The translations under genes and the position numbers were made by a program. Below, one piece after another: positions 33,208 through 44,834 of a stretch of DNA of 64,000 nt. The notes under the pieces are model-generated. The model made no database searches. It saw only the letters and a list, made by a program, of their open reading frames with translations, and had not been told where the DNA came from. Within the stretch, counting starts at the first letter, position 1. Every line of letters begins with the position of its first letter. Origin of the DNA: Asterias amurensis (lineage: Eukaryota; Echinodermata; Asteroidea; Forcipulatida; Asteriidae); assembly GCF_032118995.1 (NCBI RefSeq), contig NC_092657.1, positions 7,069,391-7,133,390 on the forward strand, in the 5' to 3' direction.

Positions 33208-34732
33208 TGTGAAACAACACTTTTCACGAAAAAATGGTGCGTGAACTTGTAGGTGTAACTGGCTCCTTAGAGTGTAAGTCGGTAATACCCAGATGTAAAC
33301 TCACTGAACAATGGTGTGTTTGTATTGCCTTACGTCCAAGAACATTAACAAAAGGGACAATATGTTCTCACTAGTCGGTTCTTTGTTTTCAGGTGTCCTC
33401 ACAAGTCCTTTGTGTACAAAACCATTGGTGATTGCTTCAATACAGGAACAACAGAAAGTACAATAGGTGTCGTCTAACGTATAGGTGTGATGTAGGGGTG
33501 ATTGTGTAGGTGTGTGTGGCTCCAACGAGTGTAAGTCGGCAATACCCAGCTTGAGTAGCAAAACGAACGATATACGATGTATTAAATGACACTCAAAAAG
33601 CGAAGCACTAAACTTGCGGATTGGTTGTCTGCGTCTGCGCAGAATGTAGTCTACATGTAGTTTGAGTCCGCACTGCTGGTAGCAAGCATCGAGTATCTAA
33701 TAACAAATTACAAAGTCAGTCTATTGTCTGTTTATCTATAAAGGACTGGTCTTTCAATCAACCGAAGTATTGTGAGCTTTCCAAGGGAATCCAGACTTTA
33801 GTTGAATAGATGACATAATTTTCAAAGAAAAGCCACGGTATGATGAAGCTTGAAGGTCAATGTCATATAATCAACTTGTTTTAACAAGTAATTTAAAAAT
33901 TACTTACGCTAATACGCTGGTGCTCACTAATGACTTTCTGGTTTATTGGAAATCGATTGATTACTGTAAGCTGGAAGGCCGTAAAATTCCTGTTTGGCCT
34001 TAAGAGTCAAGATTCTAAAGAGCAATTGCATTCCAATGCGAAATAAGTAAATTAAATCTTTTGAAACTTTTTGAAATGTCACGGCTTTCTTTATTGTTTC
34101 CACTAAGGTTTGAATCCCAAGGTGCACACACCCTCCATTAGGGGAAGACTGCACAAATAAAACCATTCATAGGGGAAGACATTTGTTGATTAACGACCAC
34201 AGACCGGTGGAACAAACAAACAATGGACTGACCCAGCGACTGGTAAGTAAAGACTTGTATAGACGATGTGACCTGTGACATCACTTGTTTACAAAAGAGC
34301 CACAGAGCCTGGACTTCCTGCAGGCACGATTTGTACACAGCATAATGAACAAAAACATTAAGTTGTATTTTTTATGGAGATCTGCACCGTTTAATTCCTA
34401 ACAACTTTTGATATGATCATAGGGGGCACATTTTAAAACTTGTCCAGCTTTTACTTTCATCATTACCCTTGGATTTGTGTGGAAATTATGACACAAAATG
34501 TCAACTTTCCCATAAGACGGACCTTACTAGTGCTTTGCCGGCCAGAATACTCGAAGAGTGTACAAGGCCACATCTGATTGTAAACAAAGTTCACGTGGTC
34601 TACGTGGAATACCAGAAAATACACAGGGGCGGTAGAGGTAGCGCTACTTGTGCGCCACCGACTTTAAAAATATTCCCATTCGACCCTCGTGCCCGGCTAC
34701 TGCACTGGTCGTAAACTGGGCTCCTGTCTTAC
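33208..34732. other. Upstream region of GPCR copy A
   Basis: Contains two related blocks of about 45 bp (TGTAGGTGTAACTGGCTCC ... GTGTAAGTCGGTAATACCC near 33250, and a cousin near 33506). Short frames on both strands (33301-33561, 33927-34166, 34138-34338, 34469-34714) recur in copy B but show no domains. No promoter element is assigned. Confidence 0.4.
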
Positions 34733-36770
34733 TTGATATATAGGTATAATTTGACCCATATCACCCCTGGTAATACCCGATATCTAGGTCTAACTTGACC
34801 CATATCACCTCTGGTAGTTCTTTATATCTAGATCTACTTTGACCCATATCACCCCTGGTAGTACTTGATATCTAGGTCTAACTTGACCCATATCACCCCT
34901 GGTAGTACCCGATATCTAGGTCTAACTTGACCCATATCACCTCTGGTAGTTCTTTATATCTAGATCTACTTTGACCCATATCACCCCTGGTAGTACTTGA
35001 TATCTAGGTCTAACTTGACCCATATCACTACTGGTAGTACCCGATATCTAGGTCAAACTTGATCCATATCGCCCCTGGTAGTTCTTGATATCTAGGTCTA
35101 ACTTGATCCATATCACCCCTGGTAGTACTTGATATCAAAGTCTAACATGACCCATAGCACCCCTGGTAGTACTTGATATATAGGTCTTACTTGACCCATG
35201 TCACCCCCTGGTAGTACTTGATATCTAGTTCTAACTTGACCCATTTCACCCCTGGCAGTTCATGGTAGGACTTGATATCTGGGTCAATAACCCTCTGGAA
35301 GTACTTGATACCTAGGTCTAACTTGACCCATATCACCCCTGGTCGTACTTGATACCTAGGTCAAACTTGACCCATATCACCTCTGATAATACTTAATGTC
35401 TGAGTCTAACTTGACTCAAATCACCCCCGGTGGTACTTTTTACCAAAGGTCAAACTTGACCAAATCACCCCTGGTCGTACTTAATTTATGGGTCAAATTT
35501 GACCCATATTACCTTTGATAGAACTTGATGTCCGAATCCAACTTGACCCATATCACCCCCTGGTAGTATTTGATATCAAGGTCTAACAAGGTCTTACTTG
35601 ACCCATATCACCCCTGGTCGTACTTGATTTCTGTGTCAAACTTGACAAATATCACCTCAGATAGAACTTGATGTCTAAGTCTAACTTGACCCATATCACC
35701 CCCTGGTAGTGTCCGATGTCTATGTCAAACTTGATCCATACCACCCCGGGTAGTTCTTGATATATGGGTCAATCGACCCGTGGTAGTACTTTATATTTGT
35801 GTCAAACTTGACCCATATCACCTCTGATAATACTTGAGGTCTTAGTCTAACGTGACCCATATCACCCCTGGTAGTGTTTGATATGTAGGTCTAACTTGAC
35901 CCATATCACCCCTGGTCATACTTGATACCTGGTCTAACCTGACCCAGCTTGTGATTACAGGTGTAGGTTTATGGGTACTATGTTATAAGTGAAAGTTACA
36001 CGAAAATCCATATCACCCCTGGTAGTACTTTGATATCTAAGTAAAACTTGATCCATATCACCCCTGGTAGTACTTTGATATCTAAGTAAAACTTGATCCA
36101 TATCACCCCTGGTAGTACTTTGATATCTAAGTAAAACTTGATCCATATCAACCCTGGTAGTACTTGATATCTGCGTCAATCACCCCCTGGTAGTTGATAT
36201 CTAGGTCAAACTTGACCCATATTACCCTCCTGTATTACTTGGTATGTGGGTCTGACTTGACATATATATTAAACCCGGTAGAACTTGATATCTGGGTCAA
36301 TCACCCCCTGGTGGTACTTGGTATGTACGTCTAACTTGACAAATATCACCCCATGGTAGAAGTTGATATCTGGGTCAAACTTGACCATAACACCCCTTGG
36401 TAGTACTTGATATCTAGGTCAAACTTTACCCAAATCACCACTGGTAGTGCTTGATGTAGCTGGGTCTAACTTGACCCATATCACTTCCTGGTAGTAGGTA
36501 ATATTCGGGCAAAACTTGAGCCATATCACTACCTGGTAACTTGATATCTGGGTCAAACATGACCGCCGCAACCCATGGCATTACTTGATTTCTGGGTCAA
36601 CTTGAGCCATATCACCCCTAGTAGTTCTTAATATCTTGGTCAAACTTGACCCATTTCACCCCCTGGTAGTACTGGGTTTTTAAAGTAATGTGACCGGAAC
36701 TCGCATTCTGGGTCAGTTTGACCTATCTATGTGTCATTTTGAAATGTATTCCGGGTCAAAATTACCCAGA
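34733..36770. repeat. 44-bp satellite, about 45 units
   Basis: Unit GTAGTACTTGATATCTAGGT followed by CTAACTTGACCCATATCACC and CCTG. The first 10-12 units are well conserved, and there is a higher-order repeat of about 132 bp. Units then diverge toward 36.7 kb. Copy B begins the same array at 63450, but its early units are in a different order and number, showing turnover after the duplication. Open frames inside are artefacts. Confidence 0.95.
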
Positions 36771-37489
36771 ACTTGACTAGGCCACATTTGGGGGCTCGGA
36801 CTTCTTCAGAGTCTACACCATTGACGACCAGGTTACTGTGTGAGAACTTTGTGAAAGTTACTCAAAAATCAATAAACGAGCAAGCCCGCTGATGCGATAT
36901 TTGTTCTCCTTTTCTAGTAGAAGCAATCAATCGTGTTAATTCGGTAACGGTATTCTACTCTGTTTAATGTACCCTTGACAATTATCTGCAAGCAAACAAC
37001 CTCCCATGCATGTCTTTTAAAATAATTTTCCAATTTGGGTTCCTTTACAGCAAGATCCGTAATGGAAAGTCATAGATTATGTTTTGTGAAAGCCGGGTAC
37101 TACCATAAACAGACAATGGACTTACCTTTGGTTCATAAAGGAGCATTTCAATGCAAGAGGGTACGTCAGCAGCCACGATCAGTGAAATTGTCATTCCTTA
37201 ATGTTCAACGATTCGTTGATTGGATCGGCCTAGTTTGGGAAAATTCTTAAATAGAAAACACAATGTGTACCACCAGCAGTGCGGAGACAGCGCAAGTACG
37301 ATACCAGCAAACGAGCAGCCACATCGTATCTATCCGGTATATCATTCGTTTGATAGCTAAACCTTAAACCATTGTTAGGGTCGTTGCCGTGTGATAAAGG
37401 CCCGAGCCGATGATATAGCTTGAAGATCATCACTTATATCAATTTGACGTGTTTAAGGAATTTATACAATCCTTGCTAATGCCCTGCTA
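36771..37489. other. Upstream region of the third GPCR
   Basis: No gene recognised. The 71-codon frame at 37035-37250 has no domain. No promoter sequence could be assigned. Confidence 0.35.
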
Positions 37490-38572
37490 ATGGAAAACAC
37501 CTGTAAGAGTTTATCACAATCACGTACGATGGGATCCGATATAACTGTAGACGATTGCAAGGTACAAGGAGCTATAAATATCACTGAGGAGACTCTTGAG
37601 CAGATCTTTAGTCAAGTTGATACCTTCATAATAACAATTGTGGTACCAATAATCTTAGGTCTAGGTCTTCTCATCAACTTGTTACTTTTGTTCGTCTTTC
37701 TCCGCGTTCCCAGACTTAGATCAGAAACTGATGTGTACTTAGCACACTTGGCATTGTCTGATGTGATCTATTTGATTGTATGTTCTGCTCGCGATATATG
37801 GAGGTTTGTTGCTTCACCGCTGTTATGGGATGAGCCATTCAGCAGTTCTGCTGGATGTGTTCTTTATAACTTTGCATTCCAAACACCATTTGCCGCATCC
37901 ATGGCGTTTGTCACTGTGGTATCATTTGAAAGATACCTCGCCCTGTGTCATCCAATCCAACATCTTAAGATACGCAGTCGGAGACGAACCTATAAAATGG
38001 TTGCAGTCTGCTGGGGCATTGGGGTTGTGTTTGCCGTTCTAATAACTCTGAATTTCGCCAAGTACGGAGTACAGTGTCTACGGTGGCCTAAAGAGGACAT
38101 GTATATAGAACTCCCGTCTCATCGTGCATACTGTACTTATCTATTTGGTTGGACGGAATACATAAGCGAGCCTCTGATAAACATTCCGTGGTGTATTGCA
38201 ATGATCGGAAACGTCTACATGTATGCTCGCATCATCCACATGCTGAACAAACGCAAGGGTGTAAAAGCAGAAGGAAAAACTGTGAAAGCCAACTCAAAAG
38301 CGCGGGAGATCCGTAACCAAGTCGCAAAAATGTTGGTAGTAAACGGTATAGTATTCTTCTTATGCCAGGCTCCTTTCGCTACGTTAAACCTTTCTGCGTG
38401 GATCTGTCAAATATTGGGTATTGATAGTCCTTTAGATGAGGCATTCGGAGTACATGTTGACTGGATGGTGACTATCCCTTTAAGGATCAACACTATTGTT
38501 AATCCACTCATATACTGCAGGTTTAGTTCACAATACAGAGCGGCGTTTATCCAAGCGTTTGGAAACCGATAA
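37490..38572 (+). CDS. Class A GPCR, third paralogue, C-terminal tail lost by repeat expansion
   Basis: Intronless, 360 codons. It shares with the two minus-strand paralogues VPIILGLGLL in TM1, LRSETDVYLA, FERYLALCHPIQHL, RRRTYKMVA, IPWCIAMIGNVYMYARIIH, NQVAKMLVVNG, FFLCQAPF and NP-L-IYC. NIT at 30-32 is a glycosylation sequon in the extracellular N-terminus. Met14 (MGSDITVDDC, 37529) aligns with the start of the paralogues (MGSTESCDD) and may be the real start. The protein ends abruptly at QAFGNR just after helix 8. The stop is created by a 66-bp tandem repeat beginning at 38561; a Cys-Cys/Ser-rich tail remains open in another frame (38590-38775). It is divergently oriented to copy A across the 44-bp satellite. 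Probably expressed as a tail-less receptor, or inactive. Confidence 0.85.
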   Translation: MENTCKSLSQSRTMGSDITVDDCKVQGAINITEETLEQIFSQVDTFIITIVVPIILGLGLLINLLLLFVFLRVPRLRSETDVYLAHLALSDVIYLIVCSARDIWRFVASPLLWDEPFSSSAGCVLYNFAFQTPFAASMAFVTVVSFERYLALCHPIQHLKIRSRRRTYKMVAVCWGIGVVFAVLITLNFAKYGVQCLRWPKEDMYIELPSHRAYCTYLFGWTEYISEPLINIPWCIAMIGNVYMYARIIHMLNKRKGVKAEGKTVKANSKAREIRNQVAKMLVVNGIVFFLCQAPFATLNLSAWICQILGIDSPLDEAFGVHVDWMVTIPLRINTIVNPLIYCRFSSQYRAAFIQAFGNR

Positions 38573-38721
38573 CACTAGACTTTGAAAGAGTGGGGAGTGG
38601 TTGTTGCGTTGAAGCGTCTGTTCTACGGAAACCGATAACACTAGACTTTGAAAGAGTGGGGAGTGGTTGTTGCGTTGAAGCGTCTGTTCTACGGAAACCG
38701 ATAACACTAGACTTTGAAAGA
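38561..38721. repeat. 66-bp tandem repeat at the GPCR 3' end
   Basis: Units start at 38561, 38627 and 38693 (GGAAACCGATAACACTAGAC each time); the last is partial (29 bp). A unit equals 22 codons, so whole units would keep frame. The array, however, begins with a 23-bp partial block placed between GCGTTT and TTTGAAAGAG-like sequence, and this moves the receptor frame to a stop. Confidence 0.9.
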
Positions 38722-38775
38722 TCTTCTTCTTCTAACTCGAGTTATGCCGCTCTAATTATTCAGGATATCATCTAA

Positions 38776-39345
38776 GAGTGCAATAGACGCGCCTTGTTCT
38801 GTAGGGATACACGCATGCCAGTGCGAGCGGCCCAGATTACTCCAACGTACAATATGTCTATATGGCTATATTTAAACTACGGGATCATTAAAGGTACGTT
38901 AAGAGAAAACTATCTCATGACAACGGCTTTATAAGCAACAGTCATGACATTTTTTTTCAATGACTTCATACTCTTAAGTATGAATTTATTTGCATATTAT
39001 GTCAAACTTATGACTTCTAATGATCATCATAATATACAAGTATCTGTTTTTGCAGTTTATTGCTGCATAAGAAAGCATTTTTCAAAATAATGTTGGAAAA
39101 AAAAAACACAACAACACAAGATTGTTTGCACATATATGCAGTTTTGGGTGTTTTAAAATGGCGACAGTGGTGACTTCAATGAACGTACTCAACCCGCTAT
39201 CCAGTCAGTATAATAGAGATCAGTGGTGATCACCCAGTCAGCCGGTATTAGCATAATATCAATGTGAGACTGTTTTGGGGCACTAGGTGGCAGCAGATTT
39301 ACAGAGTAGCACCCTGTGTTGCAGCCTGAACATCTGACGTCACAT
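38776..39345. other. No recognisable gene
   Basis: AT-rich 3' flank of the third GPCR. Contains ACTTCATACTCTTAAGTATGA, an imperfect short palindrome. No coding evidence. Confidence 0.35.
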
Positions 39346-39348
39346 TGC

Positions 39349-39615
39349 GAGTGTGATCGTTCGATTAGCTCTTGCCAGAGGCTCACCCGAGTTGGCACTG
39401 CGGGGTCGACCCAGGGAAGCTAAACGATCGCACCCAAAGATACGCAGTCAAATTCTATTGCGGATGTGACAGCAGTGTGCATTGTACCCAATGGAATCAC
39501 TGGAATCAGGGACCTGTCTTCATCCTCGTGGATAAAGACAGGGGCCCAGTCTCATACAGGGTGTGTTCATTTAGCTTTCTTGAATCGACCCCGCGGTGCT
39601 CATTCGGGTGAGCCC
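39349..39615. mobile_element. Dispersed arms of the GGGTGCGTTCG MITE
   Basis: 39349-39435 carries a right arm (GACCCAGGGAAGCTAAACGA then TCGCACCC). 39563-39615 carries a left arm (GGGTGTGTTCATTTAGCTTT then CCCCGCGGTGCTCATTCGGG). About 130 bp of other sequence separates them. Either two fragments, or one element rearranged so that its arms face outward. Confidence 0.55.
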
Positions 39616-39661
39616 GTGCCAAAAATCGAAACCTCGCTAGTCTTTCCATTTTCCGGGGACA

Positions 39662-39832
39662 TAAGGCCTTTTCGAATCCATGGTTTCGGCTTCAGGCTTC
39701 GTCCTCTCTTCTGAAGCCTGTACACCTGAAGCACGCGTAATATTGTCAAAACAACCGCGTAATATTGTCAAAACAACCGCCGACCAAGCTAGCCTGAGCC
39801 GAATCTAAAACCGAAGCCGTGGTTTCGAAAAG
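39662..39832. mobile_element. Hairpin MITE with an internal tandem repeat
   Basis: The arms AAGGCCTTTTCGAATCCATG and the inverse GTGGTTTCGAAAAGGTAC bound about 170 bp. The inside has further inverted GGCTTCAGGCTTCG/CTTCTGAAGCC motifs and a perfect 22-bp direct duplication of CGCGTAATATTGTCAAAACA at 39734 and 39756. Confidence 0.65.
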
Positions 39833-40535
39833 GTACATAACTCCGGGACAGATTTCACCATTATACTGTACTAGGACTCTCGCACGATTCAAAACGGGAT
39901 GGTGTTGGCTAAGATGTAAAAGTACAACTGAACTCACTTGTTTTCAAATCTCATGGAAAAACTGGTTGAAAGAAGATTATGGACGCTCTCCTCTGGGACT
40001 AGATTCTGCATATTTAACGAAATGGTTATTTTCCAAGTCCATGCACATTAGGACAGTTTGTGTTATTTTTTTTTTACACATATTGACTGGAAATGAGGTT
40101 ACTAGCAGGGGTAACTATTTGGGGTTTCAGTACATAAAGTTGCCTTCCTTTAGGTGGTTTACGTAATGGTATATCTTTATGTGTGTATACTGCATATACA
40201 TGTAGTCACTGATGGTTCAGTCAGGTGACCGCTGTATGGGCATGCATATTTAGTTTGTATGAGTTGTGTTTTGTTTATGCTTCAAGTCACTGTACTTCTA
40301 TTATGTGTTAACCACTTTCTTAACACATTGTTGTAAGCAATAGGATGGTTTTGAAAATGTACCAGTGATCCAGGGAGGAGCTTAAGAAAGCATAAATAGG
40401 AAACTTTTTGCCCGAAATAGAATGGCCGGACTGGGAAGGGACCCGCAAGGAAAAAGGAACATGACCGAACAGGATTTCACCAGGAGGAACAGTGGACGAC
40501 TCAAGGAGTGAGGACTGGATTGGGTCATCGGATCC

Positions 40536-41100
40536 TTAAAGACAGTGGACACTATTGGTAATTGTCAAAGACCAGTCTTGTCACTTGGTGTATCTCAACA
40601 TATGCATAAAATAACAAACCTGTGAAAATTTGAGCTTGATTGGTCGTCGGAGTTGCGAGATAACTATGAAAGAAAAACACCCTTCACACGAAGTTGTGTG
40701 GTTAGATGCTTGATTTCGAGACCTCAAATTCTAAGTTTGAGGTATCAAAATCAAATTCGTTGAAAATTACTTCTTTCTCGATAACTAATAATGTTTTATA
40801 CTATTAATCTCTCCCCATTACTTGTTACTCAATCGGATAATAATGAAAGAAAAATCACCCTTGTCAAACGAAGTTGTATGTTTTCCAATGCTTGATTTCG
40901 AGACCTCAAATTCTAAATCTAAGGTCTCGAAATCAAATTCGTGGAAAACTACTTCTTTTTCTAATACTACATTACCTCAGAGGGAGCCGTTTCTCACAAT
41001 GCTTTATACTATCAACCTCTCCCCATTACTCGTTACCAAGTAAGGTTTTATGCAAACAATTATTTTGAGTACTAATTACCAATAGTGTCCACTGCCGTCA
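40536..41100 (+). mobile_element. TTAAAGGCAGTGGACAC-family MITE with internal duplication
   Basis: Termini TTAAAGACAGTGGACACTAT at 40536 and AATAGTGTCCACTGCC near 41095. The centre is present twice (40665-40820 and 40840-41040), each with the GATTTCGAGACCTCAAATTC palindrome, so the copy is about 565 bp instead of about 390. Either unequal exchange or insertion of a truncated second copy. Confidence 0.85.
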
Positions 41101-41287
41101 AGGACTGTTTAGGGAAAGTGTTGTAATGCCGATACTTGGTACCTCTGTTTGGGTTAAGAACCAACCCACTACACAGATACCGATATCCCAAGGGTTTGTT
41201 CCACTAGGAATCCCCTAAACACTGCGCCATCCATTGTCCTCACCTCAACAGCCGTTTATTGTGAATCCTGGTGGGTCATCACCACAC

Positions 41288-42890
41288 TTTAGCCCTTTTC
41301 ACACTACATGCATTTACCGGGAAAATTCCCGGGAATCGTTTTTTTCGATCTGTTCACACTACAAAAACATTCCCGGGAAATAGCTTATTCCCGGGAAATA
41401 GCTTATTCCCGGGAAATAATAAACCCTGCTCAGTGGTAGGGTAAAAGGAGTTAACCCTGGGGAAAAACGTTTTTTTACCGGGAAAAGCAGCTAGTGAAAA
41501 CGAAAGCGGGTTTAACTTACCCAACCTTTTGCTTCCACTGTGTTGAGACGTCATTAATCTCGAAAGGTTACAGACGTCAAAAATAGCGCGCCAAATAATT
41601 CGCGCGGTAACAATAGCACTTTTTTGTTTCCTCCTTCTGAAAGTGTTAACATTTACGTACGAAAATAAAAGTGAATTACATATGTAGTATACAAATAAAT
41701 ATAATTTATGAATTTAAAAAATATACCACGTGAATGGAATAGGAATAGAATAAAAAGTTGGCGTGAACAAGCTTCCTTCTCGTACACACGACAGGTGTGT
41801 ATGGTATTTCTTATTTACATGTACTTGGCCGTTGGTGGACTTGTGTTGCCCATGAGTCAGATTTGAGTTCTTCTATCGACATTGCTGTGTACCACCTGAC
41901 AGTTAATATTTTAGTTCAATTGTTTTGCTCAATTTCTTACGATGGGTAGAAGTGACCGATGGAGTCATGATGAAATTTTGAAACTAGTTGCATTTTGGGC
42001 CGGCGATGCAGTCCAAAACAGCTAGATGGGCATAGGCCTTCAAGAAACGGGAACTTTTTGTCAACATTGGCTGACTGCCTTCGTGGTGCTGGATATAAAC
42101 GGACCCCTGCCCATTGCAGAAAAAACTGAAAACCTTGGGAAAAAGACTATATGTCGGTAGGATGTAAGTTTTGTTTTTCAATCCCTAAATATTGTCTATT
42201 GCATAAGTGTTCTCCTGCAAAAAAAATGCTAGCCAATATGGGGTTAAAGCCTATTAAGTGTTCATTCTTTGAACAATGGAACATGCTTCTTTTTCTTTTA
42301 CTTCTATTGTCAGATTGTGCAAAATCGACCATGCGATATTTTTTCTATAAAACCTTTATTTACCTTGGCCCTAACATCATGGACATTATTATGCAATCTT
42401 TCGAAAATGCCATTCAGAAAGTTAGACCAGATTGACCTTTGACCAATACTTCCAGTGAGTGCCATGAAACCCGTCATTCGCACGACAAATTCCATCCGAT
42501 TGTTTTACCGCATGTCTTTAAAACACTGTCACAGCAGTCGTCTTTTCCTGCAAGCCGTCAGCGACGTCTTCCCCGAATTGCAAGACTTCTTCTCCGCCGT
42601 AATCAAACAAATATTGGTCTAACAACCCGCAAATACACAATGTGCAGCCATTTGGATCGCATTATGGCAATGCTTTTGCAGCCGGCCGCGTGGCATTGTG
42701 GGAACGGACTTCCGTCCACTAACATTGGTAACTTCCACATGGGCTGACCTGTTTACCACATTTCCTGGGGTTTGATCGTAAGTGTGAAACGACCGTGCAT
42801 ATTCCTGGGGGAAAAAAATGTTACAAACTCCAGGGATTTTCCCGGAAGTATATTTCCCGGGAAATAGCTCTGTAGTGTGAAAGGGCTTTA
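41288..42890. mobile_element. Inverted-repeat DNA transposon of 1.6 kb with Myb/trihelix remnant
   Basis: The left end TTAGCCCTTTTCACACTACA with repeated TTCCCGGGAAATAGCTTA faces the right end TTCCCGGGAAATAGCTCTGT then AGTGTGAAAGGGCTTTA. Such ends, with CCCGGGAA blocks, resemble Harbinger-type non-autonomous elements; this is a judgement by eye. Inside is the plus-strand trihelix/Myb-like remnant at 41940-42170. No transposase was recognised. Confidence 0.6.
41940..42170 (+). pseudogene. Trihelix/Myb-SANT-like DNA-binding domain, decayed
   Basis: ATG at 41942 opens MGRSDRWSHDEILKLVAFWA, the first helix of a Myb/SANT-like (trihelix) domain. After one frame change near 42003 the domain continues QLDGHRPSRNGNFLSTLADC and then LRGAGYKRTPAHCRK. 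An in-frame stop is followed by EKDYMSV. The motif GYKRTPxHC is typical of the trihelix proteins that accompany Harbinger transposases and of related host factors. Two visible lesions make it a pseudogene. Confidence 0.65.
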
Positions 42891-43169
42891 GTCACACCTA
42901 GTACAATTTTACTCAATAAAACAAAATAGTATTGATAATTTTCCCCCTTGATAATGTATACCCTGTTGTTGGAAGTTGAATAAATATAATATCTTTGTTT
43001 CATGTGAAGAGAAGCTGTCCGAACTTATTCCTTTACCTTCTGTTTCGCATGTCTTTAAGGAATTACCCCTTTATTTAAAGTATTATTTATTCTAAATTAA
43101 TCAATACCTCAGACAGTTTCTCTATCCCTATTGGTGGAGAGCGCGTCACGTGGGGTGTTCGAACGGTTG
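42891..43169. other. No recognisable gene
   Basis: AT-rich spacer between two mobile elements. Nothing identified. Confidence 0.35.
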
Positions 43170-43560
43170 TTAAAGGCGGTGGACACTATTGGTAATTACT
43201 CAAAAAAATAATTATTAGCACGAAACCTTACTTGGTAACGAGTAATGGGGAGAGGTTGATGGTATAAAACATTGTGAGAAACGGCTCCCTCTGAAGTGCA
43301 ATAGTTTTCGAGAAAGAAGTAATTTTCCACGAATTTGATTTCGAGACCTCAGATTTAGAACTTGAGGTCTCGAAATCAAACCATCTAAACACACACAACT
43401 TCGTGTGACAAGGGTGTTTTTTGCTTTCATTATTATCTCGCAAGTTCGATGACCGATTGAGCTCAAATTTTCACAGGTTTGTTATTTTATGCATATGTTG
43501 AGATACATCAACTGTGAAGGCTAGTCTTTCACAATTACCAATAGTGTCCAGTGCCTTTAA
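43170..43560 (-). mobile_element. TTAAAGGCAGTGGACAC-family MITE, full-length reference copy
   Basis: Best-preserved copy in the window, 391 bp. The terminus TTAAAGGCGGTGGACACTAT is matched by ATAGTGTCCAGTGCCTTTAA. The central palindrome is TTTCGAGACCTCA/TGAGGTCTCGAAA. Flanking TTAA belongs to, or duplicates at, the ends. Non-coding. Confidence 0.9.
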
Positions 43561-44572
43561 AGACCAGCTGGAACTGTTTATAACCGGGTTGTTTTCAGAT
43601 ATATTTAGATGCATAAATAACTACGCGCTAGTTACGGGCGATGCGGACACGATCGGTGAGTCGCCTTTTAACCAAAACGGCATTGAATTGGAATAAAAGA
43701 GTATAGTGACTCGTTCCGTTTTAAATCTCGGCTCGGGCCTTTATCGCAGGGTCACGACCCTGTCGGTTTTAAACGGCAGTTTAAGAATTCGTCGCTACCC
43801 TTTTATTCCCTTTTTAGTGATAAATCCTGTGTCTTTCCGTCCAACGGATCCGCGTACCTATCTGCTAGCAGCCGGTCGCTGACAAGGATTTCATGGTGTC
43901 AGAAGTTCGAGTAAAATCACCCACTTGTATGGTATCCCTCCTTTCTGCTCGCCGGCGGGAAGGGGGGTAAACAAAACTGTCACATACACACACAGCTGCA
44001 CATGGATTCCCATTTTTATTAATAACAACATATTTTTCTTCAACTACGATATTCAGTAACAAATGCATCATCTAAACCATACCATGAAATATTGGGAAGT
44101 TCTTCAACAGAAGTACGTAACATACCGTTATGTTTAAAGCTATGAGTTAACTGGTGTAAACGTTGACTTGTTTTTTAAACAAACCAGAAGTGTTTTTGCC
44201 CATGACAAGGGTGTTTTTTCTTTCATTGTTATCGCGCAACTTTGACGACCAGTTGAGCTCAAACTTTCATACTCCTTGTTTGAATCTGTTTTAACCAAGT
44301 GCAACTAATTAGTTGCGTGTAAAAGACGAGAAGTAGTCAATAAATTCAAAAAGGGAAATTTAATAAGCTCAGTAATAAGCAAAAAAAATAAATTTAACTT
44401 AAAGACTTCACAAAGCAAGCCGAACAATCTCATAACATTATATAATATCGTGATTAATAATTTTTCATTTGTTACTCGATTTCACGAGCTGTATACAACC
44501 CTAATTTTACATGTTGATTGTCGTTAAAAAAAAGATGGTAAATGTTTGACATAAAGAGATCTGGGCCCAATT
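43561..44572. other. No gene; one MITE fragment
   Basis: A fragment of the TTAAAGGCAGTGGACAC family lies at about 44200-44290 (GACAAGGGTGTTTTTTCTTT, then TTGACGACCAGTTGAGCTCA). The rest is AT-rich with no coding evidence. Confidence 0.45.
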
Positions 44573-44806
44573 TCATAGAGCTGCTTAAGCAAAAATATTT
44601 GCTTAAGCAGAAGCATCCTTGCTTAGTAAAATCAGATTACCTGCCAAGACTCCACTCAATTGTTATGCTAAGTAAACAACAGCTAAATACCAGTCACAAG
44701 CAAGATATATGGCATGACATTTTGGCCAGTAACACGTGTAAAATAAGCGAGCTATTTTCGTGCTTAAGCAAATTGTTTGCTTAAGCAGCTCTATGAAATT
44801 GGCCCC
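44573..44806. mobile_element. GGGCCCAATTTCATAG hairpin element
   Basis: GGGCCCAATTTCATAGAGCT faces AGCTCTATGAAATTGGCCCC. Inner stems GCTTAAGCAAA/TTTGCTTAAGC are nearly perfect. 234 bp, non-coding. This is the least diverged copy of the family in the window. Confidence 0.85.
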
Positions 44807-44834
44807 AGGGCTAATTAAGTTTTAAAAATTTACT

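Larger units (their letters stand above)
26220..35340. repeat. Segmental duplication, copy A
   Basis: Starting at TCTTGTTGTCAAGTAGCC, copy A is collinear with copy B (54700-64000). The flanking non-coding DNA is nearly identical, with only scattered single-base and small-indel differences. It contains retroelement-like unknown sequence (26.2-28.3 kb), nested hairpin elements, a MITE, a 24-bp minisatellite, a SINE remnant, a GPCR gene and the start of a 44-bp satellite. The right edge is not seen, because copy B runs out of the window. Confidence 0.95.

Noticed and set aside
35955-36179. 74-codon frame with QVLLRYQSTTRGDMD repeats
   Set aside because: It is an artefact of the 44-bp satellite's local variants.
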